A DNA stretch of 64,000 nucleotides from an uncultured Muribaculaceae bacterium (GCA_910584365.1 CAJUAF010000006.1:1-64000), one strand, 5' to 3'; positions 17,683 through 27,915 are shown, counted from the stretch's first letter. Program-made: numbers and translations. The notes: generated by a model from the sequence alone, not told the origin.

Positions 17683-20547
17683 ATGATGAATCAAGAAAAC
17701 ACCGCCATACGCCCCTTGCCCGGCAACCTCTCGGTTATCGGCGCGAGGGTCAACAACCTCAGGAATATCGACGTCGATATTCCCCACGGTACCCTCACGG
17801 TCATCACCGGCCTGAGCGGTTCCGGAAAATCCTCGCTCGCTTTCGACACCATCTTCGCCGAAGGACAGCGACGCTATATCGAGACTTTTTCATCCTACGC
17901 CCGCAATATGCTGGGCAATATGGAGCGCCCTGATGTCGACAAGATATCCGGACTCTCCCCTGTGATAGCCATCGAACAGAAAACCATCAACCGCAATCCC
18001 CGAAGCACCATCGGCACCACCACCGAGGTCTACGACTACCTCCGCCTGCTCTTCGCCCGCGCCGGGGAAGCCCGCAGCTACGTTTCCGGCGAACCGATGG
18101 TAAAGTATTCTCCGGAAAAAATTGTCAGGCTGATTCTCGACCGCTACGACGGCAAGAAAGTCTATATGCTCGCCCCCCTGGTACATAACCGCAAAGGTCA
18201 TTACAAGGAACTGTTCGAGAACCTGATGAAAAAGGGGTATCTCCATGTCCGCACCGACGGTGAAATCCAGGAACTTTCCCCCGGGATGCGCCTTGACCGT
18301 TACCGGAACCACTCCGTCGAACTTGTCGTCGACAAGCTGAAGGTTTCCGCCAAAGATGAAAAACGTCTCCTGGAGTCCGTGGAAAAGACCTTGCGCCTCG
18401 GCGACCGCCAGCTGATGGTCTACGACATGGAGTCGGACGACGTCCGTCATTACTCTCAGTCGCTCATGGACCCCGTCAGCGGTCTCTCCTACCGGGAGCC
18501 GGCGCCCCACAACTTCTCCTTCAACTCCCCCCTGGGAGCCTGTCCCTGCTGCAAGGGACTCGGTACGGTCAATATCATCGACCGCGAGAAAGTTATTCCG
18601 GATGACTCCCTGTCAATCCACGCCGGAGGAATCGCCCCACTTGGCAAATATCAGAACAGCATGATTTTCTGGCAGATCCAGGCCATCTGCGAGAAATACG
18701 GCGCCACGCTCAAGACCCCCATACGCGACCTCCCCCAGGAAGCCCTCAACGACATCCTCAACGGAACCGACGAACGCCTCAACATCCATTCCGAAGGCAG
18801 CTCCATCGCCAATTATTTCCTGAGCTACGACGGACTGCTGAAATATATCGAGATGCAGCAGAGCGACGACGCCACCTCCGCCGCCCAGCGCTGGAGCGGA
18901 CAGTTCTTCTCCCGCAAGGTATGTCCCGAGTGTAACGGGGACCGCCTCAACCGCGAGGCCCTGCACTTCTTCATCGACGGCAAAAACATCGCCGAACTTT
19001 CCCGGATGGACATCTCCGAACTTCTCGACTGGTCGCGCACCGTCGAAGAGCGTCTCGACCCCAAGCGGAAAATCATTGCCGCGGAAATCATCAAGGAAAT
19101 CCGCTCGCGCCTGCTATTCCTCAACGACGTCGGGCTCGGCTATCTGTCGCTCAACCGCGCGTCGGCCACTCTTTCCGGAGGAGAAAGCCAGCGCATCCGC
19201 CTGGCCACCCAGCTCGGTTCCGAACTTGTCAACGTACTGTATATTCTCGACGAACCCTCCATCGGACTTCACCAGCGCGACAATCACCGCCTCATCGAGT
19301 CGCTCAAGCGCCTTCGCGACGCCCGCAACTCCATCATCGTGGTCGAACACGACAAAGACATCATGATGGAAGCCGACTACATCGTCGACATCGGTCCGAA
19401 AGCCGGGCGCAAGGGTGGAAAGGTCGTCTTCCAGGGGACACCGCGGGAGATGATGGCCACCGACACAGTCACCGCCGGCTATCTCAACGGTTCCCGCTGC
19501 ATAGCCGTTCCGGCCGTCCGCCGCAAAGGGAACGGCAAGACGCTCAGGCTCCTGGGATGCACAGGCCACAACCTCCGGGAGGTGGACTTCACCCTCCCGC
19601 TCGGCACTCTGACCTGTGTCTGCGGAGTATCCGGCAGCGGAAAATCCTCCCTTGTCAACGGCACCCTCCAGCCGATTCTTTCCCAGAAATTCTACCGTTC
19701 CAGCCAGGACCCCCTGCCCTACCGGGAAATAACCGGGATGGAGAACATCGACAAGGTAGTCACTGTGGACCAGGCCCCGTTAGGCCGCACTCCGCGCTCC
19801 AATCCGGCCACCTATACGGGAGTATTCTCCGACATCCGCAATCTCTTTGTAAGTTTGCCCGAGGCTAAAATCCGCGGCTACAAGCCTGGCCGCTTCTCCT
19901 TCAACGTCTCCGGCGGCCGATGCGAGACCTGCAAAGGGAACGGCTACAAGACCATCGAGATGAATTTCCTCCCCGATGTCCTCGTCCCCTGCGAAGACTG
20001 CGGAGGGCGCCGCTACAACCGCGAGACCCTCGAGGTACGCTTCAAGGGGAAATCCATCGCCGATGTCCTCGACATGACAATCAATCAGGCCGTAGAGTTC
20101 TTCGAGCATCAGCCCAATATCCTGAAAAAAATCAAAGTGCTTCAGGATGTAGGCCTCGGCTACATCAAGCTCGGACAACCCTCCTCCACCCTTTCCGGCG
20201 GAGAGAACCAGCGCGTGAAACTCGCCACCGAACTCGCCAAACGCGACACCGGCAAGACCCTCTTCATTCTCGACGAACCGACCACCGGCCTCCATTTCGA
20301 GGACATCAACACCCTCCTGACCGTCCTCAACCGGCTCGTCGACAGGGGGAACACCGTGCTGGTAATCGAACACAACCTCGACGTGGTGAAAGCCGCCGAC
20401 CATGTCATCGACATGGGTCCCGGAGGGGGACGCAACGGTGGGCGCATCATCGCCGCCGGCACCCCCGAGGAAGTAGCCGCCACCGATTCCCCGACCGCCC
20501 CCTATCTCCGCACCGAACTTTCTTCCGCCGCAACGCATCCAGCCTGA
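17683..20547 (+). CDS. uvrA: Excinuclease ABC subunit A
   Basis: A 954-residue DNA damage-recognition ATPase. Two ABC modules: first Walker [10 protein letters not shown] at 43-51, signature [15 protein letters not shown], second Walker [12 protein letters not shown], signature [15 protein letters not shown], each with a DEPS/DEPT Walker B. The C-terminal zinc finger CETCKGNG ... CEDCGG is intact. The CxxC that normally precedes SFNxPxGACPxC is replaced by [12 protein letters not shown], so the first zinc module is incomplete; this may mark a Bacteroidetes UvrA variant. With UvrB it starts nucleotide excision repair. Its TGA overlaps the tilS ATG (TGATG), so the two are coupled. Confidence 0.93.
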   Translation: MMNQENTAIRPLPGNLSVIGARVNNLRNIDVDIPHGTLTVITGLSGSGKSSLAFDTIFAEGQRRYIETFSSYARNMLGNMERPDVDKISGLSPVIAIEQKTINRNPRSTIGTTTEVYDYLRLLFARAGEARSYVSGEPMVKYSPEKIVRLILDRYDGKKVYMLAPLVHNRKGHYKELFENLMKKGYLHVRTDGEIQELSPGMRLDRYRNHSVELVVDKLKVSAKDEKRLLESVEKTLRLGDRQLMVYDMESDDVRHYSQSLMDPVSGLSYREPAPHNFSFNSPLGACPCCKGLGTVNIIDREKVIPDDSLSIHAGGIAPLGKYQNSMIFWQIQAICEKYGATLKTPIRDLPQEALNDILNGTDERLNIHSEGSSIANYFLSYDGLLKYIEMQQSDDATSAAQRWSGQFFSRKVCPECNGDRLNREALHFFIDGKNIAELSRMDISELLDWSRTVEERLDPKRKIIAAEIIKEIRSRLLFLNDVGLGYLSLNRASATLSGGESQRIRLATQLGSELVNVLYILDEPSIGLHQRDNHRLIESLKRLRDARNSIIVVEHDKDIMMEADYIVDIGPKAGRKGGKVVFQGTPREMMATDTVTAGYLNGSRCIAVPAVRRKGNGKTLRLLGCTGHNLREVDFTLPLGTLTCVCGVSGSGKSSLVNGTLQPILSQKFYRSSQDPLPYREITGMENIDKVVTVDQAPLGRTPRSNPATYTGVFSDIRNLFVSLPEAKIRGYKPGRFSFNVSGGRCETCKGNGYKTIEMNFLPDVLVPCEDCGGRRYNRETLEVRFKGKSIADVLDMTINQAVEFFEHQPNILKKIKVLQDVGLGYIKLGQPSSTLSGGENQRVKLATELAKRDTGKTLFILDEPTTGLHFEDINTLLTVLNRLVDRGNTVLVIEHNLDVVKAADHVIDMGPGGGRNGGRIIAAGTPEEVAATDSPTAPYLRTELSSAATHPA

Positions 20548-21899
20548 TGCCCCACGATAAAGACATATTCCTTACCTCAAAGGGAGATGACCGTCAGGTA
20601 TCTCCCCTGGCCTTGCGCTGCCTGGAATTTCTCGAAAGGGAAGCGATTGCCTCATGGCTGGGCGAGCGTCCGGCTGTCGGCATCGCCCTTAGCGGGGGGC
20701 CCGATTCCGTAGCCCTGCTGCTTGTCGGACGGGAACTGGGCTGGAGGATCACGGCCCTGCACTGCAACTTTCATCTGCGCGGCGAAGAGAGCCTGCGCGA
20801 CGAACGGTTTGTGACCGCTCTCTGCCGCCGGCTGGAAATCCCATTGAGAACCGTCCACTTTGATGTTCCCCGACGACAGAAAGCCACCGGAGAATCCGTT
20901 GAGATGGCCTGCCGCTCTCTGAGATACGACTGGTTCAGGCGTATGGCCGCCGACCTTGGTCTCGACGCCATAGCCCTCGGCCATCACGCCGACGACAACA
21001 TAGAGACTTTCATGCTCAACGCCATGCGCGGCAGCGGACTCAGGGGACTACGGGGTATTACTCCACGCCGGGATATATTCATACGTCCCCTCCTGGAGAC
21101 CTCCCGGGAAGACATTACCGGCTATCTACGTTCGCGGAACATTGATTTCGTCACCGATTCCACAAACCTACAGTCGGATTTCAGACGCAACCGGCTCCGC
21201 AACGAAGTCCTGCCGCCCCTGCACCGCGGTTTTCCCTCCGCACGCTCCGGTATAACCTCCTCGCTGCGCTTCATGCGGGAGGACTACCGTCTGTTCGACG
21301 CCCTTGTCGGGGAGAAAAAAGTCCGGTATCTTCTCCCTGACGGCAGCATTGACATCAGGAATCTTGCCGCTGAAGAACCATGCGCGGCTCCCTTGCTCTA
21401 CCGGATTCTTGACGGTAGGCTCGACCGCGCGACAGTCGACCGCATATTAGCCTCCGCCGGAGAAAGCGGGCGCTATTTCCGGGGGAAAGACAATTGCTCT
21501 TTTCTGCTCGACCGGGGACTGCTCCGCCCGGTAGACGAATCGGAGCGCCAGGAGCGGCATACCGTAAAAAGTCGGCGCATGACCCGCGGGGAATTCGCCC
21601 CCCGGCGCGATCCGGATTACGCATGGTTCGATGCCTCCATGCTCGAAGGCGATCCGACCTTTGAACTCCGCGACGCCGCGCCCGGCGACCGTATGCGTCC
21701 GTTCGGGATGAAAGGCTCACGCCTTCTGAGCGACATATTCCGCGACCTGAAATTGCCAGATACCGGAAAGTGGAACCGCAAAGTCCTGACCCGCAACGGA
21801 GAAATAATCTGGATTCCCGGCATCCGGCCATCCGCTCTCTTCCCCGTCACCCCCCGGACAACAAACATTATCGAGCTACATTGGGAAATTTCGGAATAA
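20547..21899 (+). CDS. tilS: tRNA(Ile)-lysidine synthetase
   Basis: A 450-residue PP-loop enzyme that attaches lysine to C34 of the CAU-anticodon tRNA-Ile, converting its decoding from AUG to AUA. The P-loop SGGPDS is at 49-54, followed by LHCNFHLRGEESLRDE and the GHHADDNIETFMLN segment typical of TilS. A C-terminal TilS domain (GDRMRPFGMKGSRLLSDIF) closes the protein. The frame is open far upstream through uvrA; the start is placed at the ATG overlapping the uvrA stop, because the family homology begins just after it. Essential in most bacteria. Confidence 0.93.
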   Translation: MPHDKDIFLTSKGDDRQVSPLALRCLEFLEREAIASWLGERPAVGIALSGGPDSVALLLVGRELGWRITALHCNFHLRGEESLRDERFVTALCRRLEIPLRTVHFDVPRRQKATGESVEMACRSLRYDWFRRMAADLGLDAIALGHHADDNIETFMLNAMRGSGLRGLRGITPRRDIFIRPLLETSREDITGYLRSRNIDFVTDSTNLQSDFRRNRLRNEVLPPLHRGFPSARSGITSSLRFMREDYRLFDALVGEKKVRYLLPDGSIDIRNLAAEEPCAAPLLYRILDGRLDRATVDRILASAGESGRYFRGKDNCSFLLDRGLLRPVDESERQERHTVKSRRMTRGEFAPRRDPDYAWFDASMLEGDPTFELRDAAPGDRMRPFGMKGSRLLSDIFRDLKLPDTGKWNRKVLTRNGEIIWIPGIRPSALFPVTPRTTNIIELHWEISE

Positions 21900-21912
21900 A
21901 TGCGTAAATTTG
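21881..21912 (+). promoter_or_regulatory. Bacteroidetes-type promoter for the PBP gene
   Basis: TTG at 21881-21883, 21 bases, TAAATTTG at 21905-21912, overlapping the end of tilS. Predicted start is near 21918, giving a leader of about 58 bases to ATG 21976. It also argues against the upstream in-frame codon at 21910 being the real start. Confidence 0.7.
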
Positions 21913-21975
21913 CATCTTGTTAAAAAGGCCCGGACCGGTCCGGGAAACTTCTTAGTTTACGACCAATCTCTGACA

Positions 21976-24378
21976 ATGCCATACAACAACGACCCACGAT
22001 ACAACGACCGACCCATGTCGGAAGAGGAACGCCGGCGCAAGCGCAACAAGACCATAATCGGATGGATATGGAGGATTTTCGCCATCGGATTCGTAGCCGT
22101 CATACTCCTTTTCGTTCTCATCTACAACGGATGGATAGGCTATATGCCGCCGGTGGAAGAACTTCAGAACCCCAACGATAAGTTCGCCACGGTAATCTAC
22201 TCGGCCGACGGGCAGGAAATGGGCCGTTACTACCGCAACTCCGGTAACCGTGTCTACGCCGATTATTCCGAAATCTCCCCCTACATCATCGACGCGCTGA
22301 TTTCCACTGAGGACGCACGTTTCAAGGACCACTCGGGCATCGACCTCAGAGCCGTAGGGCGCGTACTGGTCAAGACCATCCTGCTGCGCCAGAAAAACGC
22401 CGGCGGAGGCTCCACGATAACCCAGCAGCTCGCCAAGCAGCTTTATTCCCCGGAGACGGAAGGGATCTTCGACCGCGCCCTCCAGAAGCCCATCGAATGG
22501 ATGATTGCCGTCAAGCTGGAACGCTACTATTCCAAAGATGAAATCATAAAGATGTATCTGAACCAGTTTGATTTCCTCTACAACGCCGTGGGAATCAAAT
22601 CGGCCGCTTACGTCTATTTCGGGAAACTCCCCAAAGACCTCTCCATCGAAGAGGCAGCAACACTGGTCGGCATGGTGAAGAACCCCGCCTATTATAACCC
22701 GGTACGTCATCCCGAACGCACCCGCGAACGCCGCAACGTAGTCTTCGAGCAGATGTACAAGAACGATAAAATAACCAAAGAGGAACTCGACTCGCTCAAG
22801 CAGCTCCCTCTGGTTCTGAAATTCCGCCGTGTGGATCACAAGGAGGGGCTGGCACCCTACTTCCGCGAAGAACTCCGCCGCATACTGACGGCCAGGAAAC
22901 CCGAGCTTTCCGACTACCGCGGATGGGAAAAGCAGAAATACATCGACGATTCAATCGCCTGGGAAACCAATCCTCTGTTCGGCTGGATTGAAAAAAATCC
23001 CAAACCGGACGGCACGAAATACGACCTCTACACCGATGGCCTTAAAATCCATACCACCATCGATTCCCGTATGCAGCGCTACGCCGAAGAAGCGGTGCAG
23101 GAACATATGTCGTCGCTTCAAAGCGCATTCTTCCGCGAGAAACGCGGTTCGCGCAGCGCGCCCTACACTTCCAACGCCGAGGAACTCGGGAAGGTCTCGA
23201 TAGCCTCCCTTATCAACCGCTCAATCCGGCAGACCGACCGCTACCGGGTCATGAAGAAAGCGGGTGCCACCGACGACGAAATCCGCCAGGCCTTCAACAC
23301 CCCCCGGGAAATGAACGTATTCTCCTACCACGGAGTCATCGACACGGTGATGACCCCGCGCGACTCGCTCCTTTACCAGAAACATTTCCTCCGCACCGGC
23401 TTCATGTCGATGGACCCGCGCAACGGTTACGTCAAAGCCTACGTGGGAGGTCCGAATTTCAGCTTCTTCCAGTATGACATGGTGTCGACCGGGCGCCGCC
23501 AGATCGGTTCGACCATCAAACCGTTCCTCTACACCTACGCCATGGAGGAAGGGTTCACCCCCTGCGACCGGATGCTGAACGCCCAGCCAGTGATTATCGA
23601 CGAGAGCGGACGCCCCTGGGCACCCAGAAACTCCGGCCACGGACGTATCGGAGAGATGGTGGATCTGCGCTGGGCCCTCACCTACTCCAACAACTGGATT
23701 TCGGCCCGCCTGATGGAACAGCTCTCCCCCGCGACCCTGGTCCGCAATATGCATAACTTCGGCATCACCAATACACTGACCCCCGTTATGTCAATCTGCC
23801 TCGGTTCGTGCGAAGTCTCCGTCCGGGAAATGGTAGGAGCTTACACGGCCTACGCAAACAACGGCATGAGGGCCGATCCTATATATGTAACCTCGATTTC
23901 AGACTCCAACGGCAATACCATCGCCGAATTCTCCTCCCGCCATACGGAAGTGATTTCCGAATCGGCCTACGCCAAGATTCTCTCCATGCTGCTCAATGTC
24001 GTGGACTCCGGTACGGCCAACCGCCTGCGCCGCGCCCCCTACAATCTCACCGCCGAGATGGGAGGCAAGACCGGAACCACTAACTATAATTCCGACGCAT
24101 GGTTCATGGCTTTCTCTCCGGAACTCGTCAACGGCGCCTGGGTTGGAGGCGAGGAACGCTTCATCCACTTCAATTCGATGGCCAGCGGCCAGGGAGCCGC
24201 GGCGGCGCTCCCCATCGTCGGCCTATATCTTAAAAAGGTATTCAACGACCCTCGTCTGCCTTACAGCCAGTCGGCTAAGTTCAATGTCGACTTCTCGCAG
24301 GTCTGCGACAAGGAATTCTACGATTACGTCGAGGAAAGTCCGGATGCCGAAGAAACCATTTCGGATATCTTCGACTGA
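21976..24378 (+). CDS. Class A penicillin-binding protein (PBP1A type)
   Basis: An 800-residue bifunctional peptidoglycan synthase. One membrane helix (about 27-51) anchors it. The GT51 glycosyltransferase domain follows, with TEDARFKDHSGID (catalytic Glu about 112) and GGGSTITQQLAKQL. The transpeptidase has the active-site S-T-I-K (RQIGSTIKPFLYTY), SxN as SNNWIS, and KTG as GGKTGTT. It polymerises and crosslinks peptidoglycan in the periplasm. ATG 21976 is chosen as the first start after the promoter that is followed by a basic pre-anchor segment. It is probably co-transcribed with the small nuclease-fold gene 39 bases downstream. Confidence 0.92.
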   Translation: MPYNNDPRYNDRPMSEEERRRKRNKTIIGWIWRIFAIGFVAVILLFVLIYNGWIGYMPPVEELQNPNDKFATVIYSADGQEMGRYYRNSGNRVYADYSEISPYIIDALISTEDARFKDHSGIDLRAVGRVLVKTILLRQKNAGGGSTITQQLAKQLYSPETEGIFDRALQKPIEWMIAVKLERYYSKDEIIKMYLNQFDFLYNAVGIKSAAYVYFGKLPKDLSIEEAATLVGMVKNPAYYNPVRHPERTRERRNVVFEQMYKNDKITKEELDSLKQLPLVLKFRRVDHKEGLAPYFREELRRILTARKPELSDYRGWEKQKYIDDSIAWETNPLFGWIEKNPKPDGTKYDLYTDGLKIHTTIDSRMQRYAEEAVQEHMSSLQSAFFREKRGSRSAPYTSNAEELGKVSIASLINRSIRQTDRYRVMKKAGATDDEIRQAFNTPREMNVFSYHGVIDTVMTPRDSLLYQKHFLRTGFMSMDPRNGYVKAYVGGPNFSFFQYDMVSTGRRQIGSTIKPFLYTYAMEEGFTPCDRMLNAQPVIIDESGRPWAPRNSGHGRIGEMVDLRWALTYSNNWISARLMEQLSPATLVRNMHNFGITNTLTPVMSICLGSCEVSVREMVGAYTAYANNGMRADPIYVTSISDSNGNTIAEFSSRHTEVISESAYAKILSMLLNVVDSGTANRLRRAPYNLTAEMGGKTGTTNYNSDAWFMAFSPELVNGAWVGGEERFIHFNSMASGQGAAAALPIVGLYLKKVFNDPRLPYSQSAKFNVDFSQVCDKEFYDYVEESPDAEETISDIFD

Positions 24379-24417
24379 TTCTTCGCCGGAGACTCCGATG
24401 AATTTCCCACGCGCGAT

Positions 24418-24936
24418 ATGACCTCATCCCGGAAGACCCTGTTTCCCCCCCTTGCGCTCCCTCCGATTCAACCGCAGATAGAGCGCTCGGCCGACGGTAT
24501 TGTCCGGATTTTCGATCCGCTGCGCAACCGCTTCGTTGCCCTTACTCCCGAAGAATGGGTAAGGCAGCATTTCACGGCCTATCTGGTCAATCATCTCGGC
24601 TATCCGGTCGGCCTGATGGCAAATGAAGTCTCCCTTACGTTCAACAACACTCCGCGTCGCTGCGACACCGTTCTGTTCCGGCGTCAGACCCTTGAACCGG
24701 TTCTGATTGTCGAATACAAAGCGCCCCATATCGAAATCACACAGCAGGTCTTCAATCAGATTGCCCGATACAATCTTATAATGAAAGCGCCCTTTCTGAT
24801 GGTGTCTAACGGCCTGACCCACTATTGCTGTATGCGTGCCGACGACAGCCATCCCGAATCATCCGCTCCTCCCTACCGCTTCCTGACCGAGATTCCTGCA
24901 TACGGCCGTCTGCAGGAACTCTGTCCCGGACTGTAA
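24418..24936 (+). CDS. HsdR-N-terminal-like nuclease-fold protein
   Basis: A 172-residue single-domain protein with a PD-(D/E)xK-type core: Asp83 in RRCDTVLF, then Glu99-x-Lys101 in VLIVEYKAP, followed by ITQQVFNQIARYN, as in type I restriction HsdR N-terminal domains. No helicase, HsdS or HsdM lies beside it, so it is a solitary housekeeping-type protein as seen in other Bacteroidetes rather than part of a restriction system. The 5' end holds a C7 run (24445-24451). It sits 39 bases after the PBP gene and ends before a strong hairpin. Substrate unknown. Confidence 0.8.
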   Translation: MTSSRKTLFPPLALPPIQPQIERSADGIVRIFDPLRNRFVALTPEEWVRQHFTAYLVNHLGYPVGLMANEVSLTFNNTPRRCDTVLFRRQTLEPVLIVEYKAPHIEITQQVFNQIARYNLIMKAPFLMVSNGLTHYCCMRADDSHPESSAPPYRFLTEIPAYGRLQELCPGL

Positions 24937-24957
24937 TTCAGCGTATTCATAACACAG

Positions 24958-25005
24958 ACAGGCCGGGCGCCGAATCAGTATTCTCTGACGCGGCGCCCGG
25001 CCTGT
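24958..25005 (+). terminator. Strong hairpin between convergent genes
   Basis: Perfect 15-base inverted repeat, GC-rich, with arms 24958-24972 and 24991-25005 and an 18-base loop. It lies between the plus-strand nuclease-fold gene and the minus-strand acyl-CoA synthetase. T-runs on either side are weak, so it may serve both directions. Confidence 0.65.
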
Positions 25006-25053
25006 TATCCGGAATAGATATTATTTATCCGGTAAGTATCTCTTTTCGGAGAA

Positions 25054-26727
25054 TCAGTTGTAAAGATAGCGCTTGATGGATTTCTTCGGAGTCTTCTCGA
25101 ATTCGTGAGGAATTAGCTGGATTCGGTCGATTTTCTCGTATGGAGCGACAAGACTATTGAGTTCCTGGCGGTTATGTTCCATAAGGTCGGAAAGTTGCTC
25201 CGTAGCTATATGGTCGGCGTCCATCCGCTCGTAGTCGGGATAGACTATGGCCGTCAGCCCCTTGCCGCGCTCAACAATCAGACTTTCGTTGACGTACGGC
25301 ATATTGTTGAGTTTGGCCTCGATTTCCTCCGGATATATGTTCTGTCCCGAGGCCGAGAGAATCATCGTCTTGTATCGGCCGCGGATAAAGAGAGTGTTGT
25401 CGGCCAGCGTACCCATATCCCCCGTATGGAGCCATCCGTCTTCGTCGATAGTATCGGCTGTGATGTCCGGGTTCTTATAATATCCTTTCATGACGTTCTG
25501 ACCGCGCACACAGATTTCGCCGGGAATCCTTTCGGGATCGTCACTGTTGATTTTAGCTTCCATAATGGGCAGCACACGTCCGCAGGAGGTCATGACAAAC
25601 TCGCGCCAGGGAGTATAGCTAATCAGGGGGCCGCATTCGGTCATACCGTAGCCCACGGTGAAGGGAAACTTGATTTTGTGGAGGAAGGATTCCACTTCGC
25701 TGTTGAGCGGAGCGCCGCCGATGATAACCTCCTCGAAGCAACCGCCGAAGGCTTCCACCAGTTTGTTACGGATTTTGGCATAGATGGCTCCGTCGATGAA
25801 GGGTACCGCCAGCGCCCAGCGCATGGCCCGGCGCGTTATCATCGGAACAATCTGCTTGCGGTATATCTTCTCCAGAATCAGAGGCACACACACGACAAGA
25901 TTGGGGCGTACCTCCGCGAGAGCTTTCAGCAGCAGACGAGGAGTAGGCGTTTTTCCGAAAACAGTGATAAAGGTTCCGGTAGCCAGGGGCACCAGCATAT
26001 CGAACGCGCAGCCGTAGGCATGGGCCAGCGGGAGGAACGACAGGGCACGCGACCCTTCGTAATGCAGCCGCGAGTTGATTCCGAAGACAACATTGCCGCA
26101 GATATTGTCGAAGGTCAGCATCACGCCTTTGGAGAATCCGGTGGTGCCGGAGGTATAATTAATGATGGCCGTGGCGTCTTTGTCAACTTTAGGATAGACT
26201 ATATCTTCGGGGGTGAATCCGTTGCGGTAGACGGAGCGGAATTTGCGGGTCAGGTTGCGGATTACCCGTTCGGCAGAGGGTTCCCCTTCGGCAGAACGCT
26301 CGGCAAGCACAAGGCGCGTTTCGATGGAGACAACCGCCCGCAGACGAGGCATCTCCTCAAAATCATAATTTTCCCATATCGATTCGCTGATGACAAGCAG
26401 AGTGGCGTCGGAATGGTTGATGATGTGCTGGCTGTCATGGGCGTTGAAATCCGACAGAATCGGCACGATGGTAGCTCCGTAGGTGATGGTTCCCATAAAG
26501 AACATCACCCAGGTGGCGGAATTCTTGCCAAGCAGGGCGACCTTGTCGCCGGGACGGATGCCGAGCTGTTTGTAAAACAGATGGATACGGGCAATACGGC
26601 GGGCGAGGTCGCCGTAGGTCATCACTTCTTTCGAGCCGTAATCGGTAAGGGCCGGCAACTCCCAGTATTCACGGAAAGAGCGCTGATAGACAGACAGTAT
26701 ATCGTCAGGATAACTTTGAGGTTTCAT
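25054..26727 (-). CDS. Long-chain acyl-CoA synthetase-like (AMP-binding)
   Basis: From ATG 26727 it is 557 residues. The AMP-binding P-loop YTSGTTGFSKGVML is followed by PLAHAYGCAFD, VGYGMTECGPLIS and the hinge region LHTGDMGTLAD. The C-terminal ASGQNIYPEEIE and KTPKKSIKRYLYN provide the mobile lid and catalytic Lys. The enzyme should activate fatty acids through an acyl-adenylate to acyl-CoA in the cytoplasm. An upstream frame extension to 26781 lies beyond the promoter and is rejected. The promoter is spanned by a perfect palindrome, implying repressor control. Confidence 0.85.
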   Translation of the reverse strand: MKPQSYPDDILSVYQRSFREYWELPALTDYGSKEVMTYGDLARRIARIHLFYKQLGIRPGDKVALLGKNSATWVMFFMGTITYGATIVPILSDFNAHDSQHIINHSDATLLVISESIWENYDFEEMPRLRAVVSIETRLVLAERSAEGEPSAERVIRNLTRKFRSVYRNGFTPEDIVYPKVDKDATAIINYTSGTTGFSKGVMLTFDNICGNVVFGINSRLHYEGSRALSFLPLAHAYGCAFDMLVPLATGTFITVFGKTPTPRLLLKALAEVRPNLVVCVPLILEKIYRKQIVPMITRRAMRWALAVPFIDGAIYAKIRNKLVEAFGGCFEEVIIGGAPLNSEVESFLHKIKFPFTVGYGMTECGPLISYTPWREFVMTSCGRVLPIMEAKINSDDPERIPGEICVRGQNVMKGYYKNPDITADTIDEDGWLHTGDMGTLADNTLFIRGRYKTMILSASGQNIYPEEIEAKLNNMPYVNESLIVERGKGLTAIVYPDYERMDADHIATEQLSDLMEHNRQELNSLVAPYEKIDRIQLIPHEFEKTPKKSIKRYLYN

Positions 26728-26733
26728 AAATAA

Positions 26734-26770
26734 CGCGGTAGTTACTGATACAAAGATAGCAACTACCGCG
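26734..26770 (-). promoter_or_regulatory. Candidate operator, 10-base inverted repeat
   Basis: CGCGGTAGTT at 26734-26743 and AACTACCGCG at 26761-26770 are exact inverted repeats separated by 17 bases that contain the -7 element. One arm covers the predicted start of transcription and the other the -33/-7 spacer. A dimeric repressor such as a TetR-type fatty-acid regulator is possible, or a hairpin. Confidence 0.6.
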
Positions 26771-26782
26771 CAAATAAACAAA
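26751..26782 (-). promoter_or_regulatory. Promoter for the acyl-CoA synthetase gene
   Basis: On the minus strand: TTTG (26782-26779), 20 bases, TATCTTTG (26758-26751). This is a textbook Bacteroidetes spacing. Predicted start is near 26745, about 18 bases before the ATG. Confidence 0.75.
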
Positions 26783-26841
26783 CAAATATCTGAAAAATCC
26801 GGAATTCCGAGCCGGAGAGAATATTTGTCTGACGGTGCTTT

Positions 26842-27915
26842 TCAGAGCGATTTATATTTTCCGCTGATTGCGGAATACCCGTTCAGACCGTCGGGATTGA
26901 ATATCACCAGACAGTTGTTCCAGATAGACGCGGCCAGGATATTGCCCTTCCCGTCGGGGAGAATCATACGGAAAGTTGTCATGGAAATTTCTGTCCCATA
27001 CTGGTCGGCGACACCTGTTTTGAACGGTGAGATTACCTTTACGGGATCGCCGAAGGTCTTGCCTCCGAGAGCTATGCCGTCCTTCAGTCCGAGGATGAAG
27101 TTACCGCTGTCATCGCGGTTCACGCACATGACTCCAAGTTCCTGCCAGGCCTGGATACGCTTCATCCCGGCATCCGGCACGGGAATCCAGGGAGTGTAGC
27201 CCACACCCTCCTCGCAGGAGAATATGAACTGCGAAGTCAACGGATCGGAATAGATATTGCGCACCACGACGTTGTCGCTGATAGTGTAGGTTTTCCCGTC
27301 GGGTTGTGCAAAGATTGCCGACGGGGTCCCGATTGCAGCGCCTCCGGAGTTGTTCAGGGCTTCCCAGTAACCTTCCTGGGAGGCACGTCCCACAATCCGG
27401 CCCAGCCTCATGTCGATTATTGACGGGGCTATTCCTCCGTAAGAAATCCAGAGGTAGCTGCCGTCGGGCGACGCGACAAGAGTTCCCTGATAAGATGAAT
27501 CCAGGGGGAGTTCGAGGTTGAACGGCAGCGGGCCGCGGGATTGCCCTGTGACCGCGTCGTAAGTGTAGATCCCCTTCATGGCCACATAATAATAACACTT
27601 GCCACCGGCGACTGCCACCGACTGGACTTCCTCGGGATGTTCGACCTCCTTGATCGCTCCGGAGGCCTTGTCGATGACATACAGTTTTTTGCACCAGGCC
27701 GCGGTGACGTACACATTGCGGTCATCAGCGGCAACGGCCCGCAGATCGTCATAGCCGAAACGGATTACAGCACAACGGGCTTTGCCGGCGGGAGAGGACT
27801 TTCCGGCGGTTGTCCGGGCCGGAGTGGATCGGGATGTTTTCTTGCGGGGCGTCACGGCCATGGCGATTCCGGCGGCAAGAACGGCAACCAGAATCAACGA
27901 AAAGATTTTTTTCAT
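26842..27915 (-). CDS. Secreted beta-propeller-like protein
   Basis: A 357-residue protein. Signal peptide (1-20, LAAGIAMA) then a Ser/Thr/Lys/Arg-rich linker (22-47). The rest reads as repeated beta-strand blades of about 40-50 residues (VYVTAAWCKKLYVIDKASG, YTYDAVTGQSRGPLPF, YLWISYGG), like the YVTN/NHL-type propellers that serve as binding platforms. No catalytic motif was seen. It follows the membrane protein gene at 27950 with a 34-base gap and may belong to the regulator's operon. Function not recognised. Confidence 0.65.
   Translation of the reverse strand: MKKIFSLILVAVLAAGIAMAVTPRKKTSRSTPARTTAGKSSPAGKARCAVIRFGYDDLRAVAADDRNVYVTAAWCKKLYVIDKASGAIKEVEHPEEVQSVAVAGGKCYYYVAMKGIYTYDAVTGQSRGPLPFNLELPLDSSYQGTLVASPDGSYLWISYGGIAPSIIDMRLGRIVGRASQEGYWEALNNSGGAAIGTPSAIFAQPDGKTYTISDNVVVRNIYSDPLTSQFIFSCEEGVGYTPWIPVPDAGMKRIQAWQELGVMCVNRDDSGNFILGLKDGIALGGKTFGDPVKVISPFKTGVADQYGTEISMTTFRMILPDGKGNILAASIWNNCLVIFNPDGLNGYSAISGKYKSL

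Noticed and set aside
19920..20546. Upstream extension of the tilS frame
   Set aside because: It lies inside uvrA in another frame and gives Arg-rich, low-complexity sequence; tilS homology starts after the ATG at 20547.
24418..24936. Restriction-modification system
   Set aside because: Only the HsdR N-terminal-type fold is present; no methylase, specificity or helicase gene is nearby.
25174..26733. Long plus-strand ORF opposite the acyl-CoA synthetase
   Set aside because: Shadow of the GC-rich gene on the other strand; no recognisable motif or start signal.
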